Source: Monodelphis domestica
Taxonomy: Eukaryota > Chordata > Mammalia > Didelphimorphia > Didelphidae
Direction of reading: 5' to 3'
Assembly (NCBI RefSeq): GCF_027887165.1
Contig: NC_077228.1
Location: 209,614,643 to 209,678,642 of the forward strand
Length of the DNA: 64,000 bases
Part shown: positions 58,001-64,000 of the stretch, piece by piece
How positions within the stretch are numbered: the first letter of the stretch is position 1
Layout: each line of letters starts with the position of its first letter
Notes under the pieces: model-generated
What the model was told of the DNA's origin: nothing
The model's input: the letters and a program-made list of their open reading frames with translations, nothing else
The model's database searches: none
Translations under genes and position numbers: made by a program

Positions 58001-61000
58001 GGAAAAGGAAATGGCAAACCACTTCAGTAACTTTGCCAAGAAAATCCCAATGGGGTCACTAAAAGATGGATATGACTGAACAACAACAATAAAGTCTTAA
58101 AACAATTAAGTTATTGACTTTATATTTGGAATCATAGGATTTATAGATAGGAGAAGAATTTTTTTAAGACCTTACATTCTGTCTTAAAATGAATTCTAAG
58201 ATAGAAGAGTGGCAAGGGCAAGGCAATTGGGGTTAAGTGACTGGCCCAGCGTCACACAGCTAGGAAGTATCTGAGACCAGATTTGAACTCAGGTTCTCCT
58301 GTCTCCAGGACTGGATGGAGATCTATCCACTGTGCTACCTACCTAAAATCATTTAGTTCAATCCCTTCCTGTGAAGCAATTCACTCAAGTCACCCAGGTG
58401 GTAAAAGTCAAAGTCAAGATTTCAAACTAGGTCTTCTGATTACAAATCCAGTGCTCTATCACTAATTACACATTCTCTTCTATAGCCTATTTAATCTCAA
58501 TCACTTAAACTTTTCATCATAAGAAAGATCACTTTGGACTCTCTCATCTCTTAATTTAACCCCTACTTTCCTCTTCCACTTTTGCCCCAGGATAAAGCAG
58601 TGCACTGGGGTGAATATGGAAGATCTGATATCCGTCTTCCATGAGATGGGCCATATCCAATACTTCATGCAGTACAAGAATCTGCCCTTGCCACTCCGAG
58701 ATGGGGCCAACCCAGGCTTCCATGAGGCCATAGGGGATGTGGCAGCCCTCTCTGTCTCCTCCCTCAAGTACCTTCACAACTCAGACCTGCTGATCAATGA
58801 AATAGAGGACTATGGTGACTAGAACTTTGGGGGTAGGATGGCTCTTCAGGTGGAGGTCTGGGAAGGGAGACTTGTGGGCAATGGAGGCAGCAGGTCTTGG
58901 GTGGGAAGTCAAGGTGGGCTCAAAGGTTTACTAAAGGAAGACTAGATGGGGAAAGGAAGATAAATTATTCAATTAGTAGGCATTTATTAAGCCCCTATGT
59001 GCTAACCACTTAGGATACAAAAAGACACAAATGATAGCCCCTACCCTCAAAGAACTTACAGTCTAATAGGGGAGACAACATGTAAACAAAAAGCAAGGAT
59101 GAATAGATAAAAGAGGGGAAAGTGCTAGAATTAAAAGGGGTTAGGGGTAGGATTTTACATAGGATATGTAGCTCAGATACATGGTCTGGGGATCCCTATA
59201 CTAGGGCCTTTTGAACTTTCAGTGTCTCCCTGGAAGGTCAAAATGATGAAAAGAAAGTTAAAAGACAAAGATGCCATTGTGTTGTCTCTTTCAACACTAA
59301 TAATCTATGATCCTAAGACTTAGGGAGGAAAGGTTCTAGGGCTGCTAAACTTCCTGAGTTCTTCTCTCTATCTACAGAAAGTGAAATCAACTTCCTCATG
59401 AGTATAGCATTGAAAAAGATTGCCTTCATCCCCTTCAGCTACCTGGTGGACCAGTTTCGTTGGAGAGTCTTTGATGGCCGCATCACCAAGCAATTTTACA
59501 ATAAGAAATGGTGGGACCTAAGGTCTGGGACTATTCTGCCTTTCATATCATAGGGCCTCTCTGAGGTAGGGGTGGTAATAGGGAAGCTTGTAAAAATTTT
59601 CTCAGAGGTATGGTCAATCACCTAATTCTCCTGGCTAGTACAACCCCTGAATCTCAGTCCAAAGTAGTCCTAATATGAGTGTGGAGAGGAAGGTGCCATT
59701 ATGATGATTCCTTTTTTGCAATTGAAGAAACTGAGGTAGATAGAGGTTAAGTGACTTGCCCAGGGTCATAAAAATGTTAAGCGCCTAAGGTAGAATTGGA
59801 ATTCTGATCTTCCTGACTCCAGGTCCAGCACTCTTATCCACTGCTCTACTAGTATAACATTGGGCAAAGCATTTCCCTTCACCATTCTTCATTTTCCTCC
59901 CCTATAAAATGGGGAAGGTTGGACTCAATAGCTTCAGAAGCTCCCTCCAGTTCCTAGGATTTCTCTCTATTTGCTGTCCAACTCTTGCTTTGGGAGCCCC
60001 GTTCTAAGAACCAATCTCCACTGGGACCCTTCTACATGAGTAGTCCTCATTTAGTGGCTTAGGCTGTCACTTGGACTATGCGGTAATATAAGAAATGGTT
60101 GGCTTGTGGCAACCAAAACTCATGGCTCATTAAATCCATTCTGAAACTTCTTGACCATCAGCCCTCATTTGATTGGCAACAGAAAATGTTCCTATATCAT
60201 TCTGCCAGTAAGACCTGACCTAAATAGCAAGGTCTAGGGCCATGTTTCCCACCATGAGCAAATAGTGAGCCAAAGGGAACATGTCCTTAATATGTCCCTT
60301 ACGTCCTTGAGTCTTCAAACTACAATGTTAATAGAATTGATTTGGTCTGAATCAAGTAATCTGGTTCTGATAATAGTTGCATTGAGAGCACTTCAAATGG
60401 GATCTAAAGGGGGCAGCTGGGTAGCTCAGTGGATGGAGAGCCAGGACTAGAGATGGGAGGTCCTAGGTTCAAATCTGGCCTCAGATACTTCCCAGCTGTG
60501 TGACCCTGGGCAAGTCACTTGAGCCCCATTGCCTAGCCCTTACCACTCTTCTGCCTTGGAGTCATTGACTCCAAGATGGAAGGTAAGGGTTTAAAACATA
60601 ACAAAACAAAACAAATGGGATCTAAGCAATGTTACAAGGGAATCACTTTAAAAGACTGATATATATTAATTTAAGGTCGCCAAGGAATCAGCTATGTAAT
60701 TCCTAAATGAAAAACTCAAGTCAGCCGTCAGCCTTTTTTGGAGTTTAATTACAATAGGAGCAAGAAAGGAATTAGAGATATATATAGAGAGAGAAAGGGG
60801 AGAGAAGGGAATAGGGCTTAAATACCCCTTCTGTTTAGGCTGGGCCAAAAGGCCCAAGCCCTTAGATAGCTGGGGCAAAGAAAAGAGATCAGTCCCTTTC
60901 ACTCACGTGTCCAAAATGGAGAAACAGTCTCAGAGGCCCCCACCTTCAGCTTCCTTCAGAGCAAGCTTCCTCAGAACCACACCGACCCAAAAACTCAATC

Positions 61001-63608
61001 CTCCTCAAGTCTCCAGACCCTCCTATCTTTAAGGAAACCATCCAAGTTGCCTCCCCTCAGTCCTCACATCTACCAATCACTCTTCATCAATTTCCCTGTC
61101 AATGGAGGCTCTCGCTTAACCCAGGACCGCCCAGAGGTTTCTGGCTTTTGCACATGTCTGTTGAAGGTCATATTTTTCAAATGATTAAATCTTTACTCTT
61201 TTGTTACAGCCCTTTCTAAATCCTGTTAACTTGAGTATGGTAGAGATTGGAATAATTAAATTTTGATCTAGGCTGCAGCCCTTACTCAATCCTATTAGGA
61301 CTGAATAGGGTGGAGATTTATTCCAAGTATCTCCATTGTATCAATTCTAAAATCAATCAAGACTCAAAGAAATTCCTGTTCTATGCTTAAGCATAGGTCA
61401 AAGTCCTTTCCATTGTTCAGCAAAGGGTTTCTGTCCTAAAGTAATCTTAAGAAGGGAAGAGAAGGAACCTCCCATGCCAATGGAGTTCCCATTCCAATAG
61501 ACTATCAGTAAGAAATTTTCCAAGTATGAAATATCCCAATGGTGAAATTTCCAACATTTATAAGTCTAAGGAATTTTGAGGTTTACAGCAAGGATATAGA
61601 GATTAGAAAGTTCAAGGTGCTTATATGCAAGGTGCTTGAATGAACCTCTTTGGCAGATAAGATTGGAGATATACACTTAAGCCTCTCAGAACCTGTTTTC
61701 TCATCTATAAAACAGGACTAACACTTGTGCTACTGACCACATAGGTTTATTTGGTGAAAAGGGAAGCATTTTATAAATATGACACATAGTAATAAAAAAC
61801 AAAATCCTATAATTTCTTCAGCTCAAGGGACTCCTGGTATGGGAGATCTGTCCACAGACTGTAACCATTTTATTATTTAATGACTAAGTCTTCAGGCACA
61901 GAAATTAAATAACTTGCCATTTAGCTAGTGAGTGTCAGACATGAGATGGGAATGGTTTTCCTGACTCCAAGTCTAGCATTACATCTACTAAGCACACAGT
62001 TCTCAAACCTTTTGGTCTAGAACTCTTTTACACTTTAAAAAATTATTGGGGTCCTCCCCCAAAATAATTTTTGTTAATGTTTATATTTATCTATCATTTA
62101 ACCATATTAGAAATTAAAATGTCTTGATATCATTATAAAAATAGTTTTGACCTTACAGGCCTCCTCAAAGGGTCTCAGGGACCCCAAGGATTCCTGGACC
62201 ACACTTTGAGAATTGATACACTAAGTACAAATCTTCTACTTGGAAACTTTAAAGTTTTATGTAAATATGAGTTCTTATATTTATAAACATGAGTTATTAT
62301 TATTAGCTTGCATTTATGATTGAGTAGAAAACATTAACATCAGCAAGAAGGCTGGAAATATTCATTTGTTTCAAAACTTGATTCTCTCTGTCACTTCTTT
62401 CTCCAACGACCACACAACTTCTCCTGATTTACTGGAAAGAGCATTAGATTTTGAGTCAAAAGTACTAGGTTCAAATTCTGTTCTGACACTTGCTACCTAT
62501 TATTAAACAAATTACTTCTCATCCCCAGGCCTTGGATTCTTTGAAGGGATTGGGAGAGGACTGGAATTATTGTTATTGTTCAGTCGTTTTTCAGTCATGC
62601 CTGACTCTTCATAACCCCATTTGGGTTTTTCATGGCAAAGATACTCAAGTGAGTCGCCATTGCTTTCTCCAAGTAATTATATATATATAGATGAGGAAAC
62701 TGAGGTAAACCGGGCCAAGAGACTTGCCCAGGTCACCAACTAGTAAGTGTCTGAGGCCAGATTTGATTTCAGGAAGATGAGCCTTTCTGACTTCAGGCAC
62801 CATGCCACCTCCAGAGATTGGAGTACATGGCCCCAAAGATCCCTTTCCACTTTAGATGTATGTTCCTATGAACTTATCTCTAGGCTACCCCAAATGAAAA
62901 ACCCTTAGCTGGAAAAAAGGGACAATTGGGAGTCTAGCTCTGGTTCTGCCACTCACCTAGGGCAAATGCTTCACAACTCAGTTTTCCTATCCATTAAGTT
63001 AGGGAGAATAAAAGCTGCTATTTGGAAATCAAATGAAACAAAAGCGTCAGGGAAGAACAGTAGATAGATATAGCCTCATAATCAGGAAAAAGTTCACATT
63101 CCATCTCTGACATACACTGGCTTTATGACCCTAGATAAGTCATTATTTTTAGTCTCAGTTTCCTTTTCTGTAAAATTATAATGCATCTACCTCACAAGGT
63201 TACTATTGTAATGACCAAATGAGATAATGTATGTAAAGTGGTTTGTAAACCTAAAAGCACTATACAAATGCTAGCTCTTATTATTATTAATCTCAGAGCT
63301 CTAGACAACTCTCTAATTCTTTAACTATAAATTATAGTGCTATAGTTGAAATTCATTAAGAATCAGATTTTCCTAACTATAATAAATTCACTATACCAAT
63401 GGAAACATGATACTGAACAAAAAAAATGAGAAGATAAATAGAAAATTATTTTGAAAAGCCCAAAGCTGCTGCTGACATCATGATCATTTGTCATATTTTC
63501 CCTTGTCAGGTTAAAATATCAGGGATTGTGCCCACCAGTGCCAAGGTCAGAGGAAGACTTTGACCCAGGTTCTAAGTTCCATATTGCTGGCAATGTGCCT
63601 TATATCAG
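45921..63608 (+). CDS. ACE3: ACE3-like single-domain zinc metallopeptidase, first eleven exons
   Basis: Single ACE domain with its own signal peptide, tandem to ACE, matching mammalian ACE3 (testis/sperm-associated in mouse). Exons: 45921-46023, 46732-46904, 47896-48054, 48666-48753, 49580-49723, 53991-54182, 55719-55816, 55985-56157, 58591-58814, 59378-59522, 63510-63608; all GT-AG, phases match, 532 codons with no stop. The three C-terminal exons seen in ACE lie beyond the window. Testis-ACE residues kept: W279, Q281, C352/C370, A354, E376/D377, H383-E384-H387, E411, W485/W486/R489, K511/H513, Y520. Changed: H353 to Gln, E403 to Asp, V380 to Ser. Placental ACE3 proteins are known for Gln in place of the catalytic Glu; here Glu is present, so activity is possible. 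An alternative reading is a retained testis-ACE-like duplicate under another name. Confidence 0.9.
46024..46731. other. First ACE3 intron
   Basis: Unique-looking, with a MIR-like stretch at about 46570-46715 ('tctgtaaaataggaaattga'). Confidence 0.5.
46732..46904 (+). CDS. ACE3: ACE3 exon 2
   Basis: 173 nt; acceptor CCTAG, donor GTGGGC. Begins with an acidic linker ([20 protein letters not shown]), then the ACE-domain start: [34 protein letters not shown] is a possible N-glycan site, conserved in ACE. Confidence 0.9.
47235..47430 (+). repeat. MIR-like SINE in ACE3 intron
   Basis: 'ggacttggaatcaggaagat', 'tgtgtggccctagtcac', '...tatggtccctttcaactc'. The rest of this intron (46905-47895) is unique-looking. 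Confidence 0.55.
47896..48054 (+). CDS. ACE3: ACE3 exon 3
   Basis: 159 nt, phase 0 both ends; acceptor CCCAG, donor GTAATA. Encodes [19 protein letters not shown] through [17 protein letters not shown]. Aligns with the lid helices of ACE (human QIANHTLKYGTQA). Confidence 0.9.
48055..48665. other. ACE3 intron, no recognised element
   Basis: Nothing repeat-like seen. Confidence 0.4.
48666..48753 (+). CDS. ACE3: ACE3 exon 4
   Basis: 88 nt; acceptor CCAG, donor GTGAGC. Encodes [18 protein letters not shown], then [11 protein letters not shown]. The two Cys match the small conserved disulfide loop of ACE (C152-C158). Confidence 0.9.
49067..49265 (+). repeat. Old MITE-like repeat (GTTCTTAACC family)
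   Basis: Starts 'agttcttaaccttttctatg', then 'aagcataaaactcatagg' and '...gggccccctaaaatc'. The rest of this intron (48754-49579) is unique-looking. Confidence 0.55.
49580..49723 (+). CDS. ACE3: ACE3 exon 5
   Basis: 144 nt; acceptor CTCAG, donor GTAAGG. Encodes [24 protein letters not shown] and [12 protein letters not shown], a highly conserved ACE segment. The following intron contains the decayed hAT element. Confidence 0.92.
50808..51013 (-). repeat. SINE nested in the hAT element
   Basis: 'taacccttaccttccatctt' to 'tcaatccactgagctaccc'; fairly intact. Confidence 0.9.
51020..53090 (+). pseudogene. hAT transposase pseudogene (BED finger, GTF2IRD2/ZBED-type)
   Basis: DNA-cutting enzyme of hAT elements. 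N-terminal BED-like finger: FCVPC...NRHFETNH (CX2C...HX4H) at about 51085-51155. Catalytic-core blocks (51575-51988): [38 protein letters not shown]-terminal dimerisation block [24 protein letters not shown] (about 52890-52958). Several in-frame stops (for example near 51555 and after VRWLS), frameshifts, and an L1 insert at 52226-52453. Not functional. It is read with the GTF2IRD2/SCAND3 branch by motif style; the exact family needs a database search. Confidence 0.82.
52226..52453 (+). repeat. L1 3' UTR fragment inside the hAT transposase
   Basis: 'cagttaaggggacatgattg' to 'aataaaacaatgttt' plus A-tail; near-identical to the 3' UTRs at 20.0 and 29.0 kb, so a late 5'-truncated insertion. Confidence 0.92.
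53439..53679 (+). repeat. MAR-type SINE with target duplication
   Basis: ATAATATGCATTT flanks it at 53426-53438 and 53680-53692. Complete tail with 'cccaaatggggtcatgaag'. Confidence 0.92.
53991..54182 (+). CDS. ACE3: ACE3 exon 6
   Basis: 192 nt; acceptor TCCCAG, donor GTAAGT. Encodes [20 protein letters not shown], then [36 protein letters not shown]. The RRALYNYYG segment matches RRALHRHYG of human ACE. Confidence 0.94.
54401..54600 (-). repeat. tRNA-derived marsupial SINE
   Basis: 'gtattggttctaaggcaaaa' to 'ctgagcaacctagctgtccc'. Confidence 0.85.
54702..54850 (+). repeat. Old MITE-like repeat (GTTCTTAACC family)
   Basis: 'gacatatgggcccttctggg', 'aaacacataaaacaaaatac', 'ataggattaga'; 5' end eroded. 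Confidence 0.45.
54910..55436 (+). repeat. Old L1 3' end
   Basis: 'gaggatgcccatcaattggg' (ORF2 end) through the 3' UTR to an A-rich tail that turns into the GGAA microsatellite. Confidence 0.8.
55437..55552 (+). repeat. (GGAA)n microsatellite
   Basis: About 24 tandem GGAA/GAAG units followed by three GGGA units. Lies 167 nt upstream of the ACE3 exon at 55719. Confidence 0.96.
55719..55816 (+). CDS. ACE3: ACE3 exon 7
   Basis: 98 nt; acceptor TTCCTAG, donor GTAAGT. Encodes [20 protein letters not shown] to MLMKSQ. A280 becomes Gly, while W279 and Q281 are kept. Same length and phase as ACE 2000-2097. Confidence 0.94.
55985..56157 (+). CDS. ACE3: ACE3 exon 8
   Basis: 173 nt; acceptor TTATAG, donor GTGCTC. 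Encodes [20 protein letters not shown] through [21 protein letters not shown] replaces the CHASAW of ACE, a His-to-Gln change at the H353 equivalent. The open frame continues into the pyrimidine-rich intron, but the conserved exon stops at 56157. Confidence 0.94.
56219..57118 (+). repeat. ~900-bp polypyrimidine (CT-rich) tract in ACE3 intron
   Basis: Nearly all C and T, mixing CTCTTT, CTCTGT and CTTTCA words in degenerate units. It starts about 60 nt after the donor at 56158. Long open frames through it on both strands are composition artefacts. Confidence 0.95.
57125..57335 (+). repeat. MIR-like SINE
   Basis: 'ggcttagagtcaggagattt', 'ccctgtgaccttaagcaagt', 'aacctcagtttccc'. 57336-57849 is unassigned intron. 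Confidence 0.65.
57850..58091 (+). repeat. MAR-type SINE
   Basis: 'cctagatggtgcagtggata' head, 'ctcatctgtaaactgag', tail 'gactgaacaacaac'. Confidence 0.85.
58159..58344 (-). repeat. tRNA-derived marsupial SINE
   Basis: 'gacttacattctgtctta'-type start, 'ggttaagtgactggcccag', 'tatccactgtgctacctacc'. Confidence 0.8.
58591..58814 (+). CDS. ACE3: ACE3 exon 9: zinc-site exon with intact HEMGH
   Basis: 224 nt; acceptor CCCCAG, donor GTGACT. Encodes [16 protein letters not shown], then [28 protein letters not shown] and on to NEIEDY. Both zinc His, the catalytic Glu and the third ligand are present. E403 is Asp. The residues before HEMGH are SVF rather than the VIH seen in ACE here. Confidence 0.96.
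58975..59090 (+). repeat. Old dispersed repeat
   Basis: 'aggcatttattaagccccta...agaacttacagtctaat', same type as 6170-6315. The rest of the intron 58815-59377 is unassigned. Confidence 0.5.
59378..59522 (+). CDS. ACE3: ACE3 exon 10
   Basis: 145 nt; acceptor CTACAG, donor GTCTGG. Encodes [34 protein letters not shown] and KKWWDLR. WW..R of the chloride-I site is kept. DQFRW replaces DQWRW. Confidence 0.94.
59695..59860 (+). repeat. MIR/LINE-like old repeat
   Basis: 'ttgaagaaactgaggtagat', 'gtgacttgcccagggtcat', '...cactcttatccactgctc'. 59861-60407 is unassigned intron. Confidence 0.5.
60408..60611 (+). repeat. tRNA-derived marsupial SINE with target duplication
   Basis: CAAATGGGATCTAA flanks it at 60394-60407 and 60612-60625. 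Well preserved, 'gggcagctgggtagctcag' head. Confidence 0.93.
60630..61587 (+). mobile_element. Solo ERV LTR (sister of 24142-25136)
   Basis: 958 bp, TGTTACAAGG...GGTTTACA, with GCAA on both sides (60626-60629 and 61588-61591). Colinear with the LTR in L1 copy B, with small indels. Lies in the last ACE3 intron in view. Confidence 0.88.
61588..62569. other. ACE3 intron, mostly unassigned
   Basis: 62000-62215 has a decayed 'gttctcaaaccttttggtct' repeat with 'ctcagggaccccaaggattc'; 62430-62560 looks MIR-like. Confidence 0.4.
62570..62812 (-). repeat. MAR-type SINE
   Basis: 'ttattgttcagtcgtttt', 'aaccccatttgggttttt', 'gagacttgcccaggtcac', 'catgccacc'. Confidence 0.8.
63050..63295 (+). repeat. 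MIR/THER-like SINE
   Basis: 'tagataagtcattattttt', 'acctcacaaggttactattg', '...ctatacaaatgctagctc'. Confidence 0.65.
63510..63608 (+). CDS. ACE3: ACE3 exon 11 (last in window)
   Basis: 99 nt; acceptor TTGTCAG, donor GTAAAG. Encodes [17 protein letters not shown], then [16 protein letters not shown], with K511, H513, Y520 and split-codon R522 equivalents. The gene continues to the right. Confidence 0.94.
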
Positions 63609-63914
63609 GTAAAGTTTGGGGCACTGCTCATAGGGTCTATAAATCCAACCTGCTGATTAGGCAGACTCCTTTGTAGTTTAAGGATACCAAGATTGCTATT
63701 TCCCACTTCTTCTGTTGGATACAAATGCCTTCTGGGAGAGGTCCTCCACGGAACCTCATCTGTCTTGACAACCAAATCCTGACCTGATATCCAACTTCCT
63801 CTTGGATGGGCAAAGAGCTCAGGACATCAGATGGGCCTCTGCAGGGGAGAGGAGCTCATGAAGAAATCCTGAGCTGACATTCCCCAAATGACACCAGCCA
63901 AGGGATACCGACAG

Positions 63915-64000
63915 GCAGTTTTCACATGAAAAAATCAAAACTATCAATAAGCACATGAAAAAGTGTTCTACATCCGTCTTGATTAGAGAAAGGCAAATAA
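63915..64000 (+). repeat. L1 ORF2 fragment at window edge
   Basis: Matches L1 copy B at about 28125-28210 ('aataagcacatgaaaaagtg'). It lies in the intron after the last ACE3 exon in view and runs off the end. Confidence 0.85.

Noticed and set aside
1..64000. CRISPR arrays, operons, tRNA or rRNA genes
   Set aside because: None seen. The tRNA-like boxes belong to SINE heads, and the tandem repeats are microsatellites or L1 UTR monomers.

Overview
The window is nuclear DNA from a mammal, almost certainly a marsupial. Its single-copy genes are split into short exons with GT-AG introns, and the rest is filled with tRNA-derived CORE/MAR-type SINEs, young L1 copies, hAT elements and ERV LTRs of marsupial type. 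The exact species cannot be fixed from the sequence. There are no bacterial features, CRISPR arrays or RNA genes that I can support.

Two angiotensin-converting-enzyme genes lie head to tail on the + strand. The first (2000-14087) is the last eight coding exons of ACE. They run from the GNMWAQ exon through the HEMGH zinc-site exon to the transmembrane anchor and the EVELRHS tail; the earlier exons lie left of the window. The second (45921 to beyond 64000) starts with its own signal-peptide exon and continues through ten further exons of a single ACE domain. By position (just downstream of ACE) and single-domain layout it is ACE3. All eleven exons in view are open and phase-compatible. Five exons can be compared directly with ACE and have identical lengths (98, 173, 224, 145, 99 nt). 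The last three expected exons lie right of the window. Unlike the ACE3 described in placental mammals, where the catalytic Glu of HEXXH is Gln, this copy reads HEMGH and keeps the third zinc ligand, so it could be an active peptidase. It does carry a His-to-Gln change at the position matching H353 of testis ACE.

The 32 kb between the genes (14.1-45.9 kb) is a repeat graveyard. It contains an internally deleted L1 (18996-20083) and a truncated L1 (20084-21031 plus 29111-30021) split by a near full-length L1 (21032-29110) with a 19-bp target duplication. That L1 is itself interrupted by a 995-bp solo LTR (24142-25136). Further right are a minus-strand ERV remnant with a tRNA-Lys-type primer-binding site (about 30022-32590), another solo LTR with a 4-bp duplication (36301-37009), and a hAT MITE with a perfect 8-bp duplication (42256-42710).

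The introns hold more of the same. A decayed autonomous hAT transposon (49988-53398) sits in the fourth ACE3 intron, a GGAA microsatellite in the next, and a ~900-bp polypyrimidine tract just after the 55985-56157 exon. A second copy of the 24.1-kb LTR lies at 60630-61587, and a diverged third with a (GA)n expansion lies in an ACE intron (about 3510-4345).
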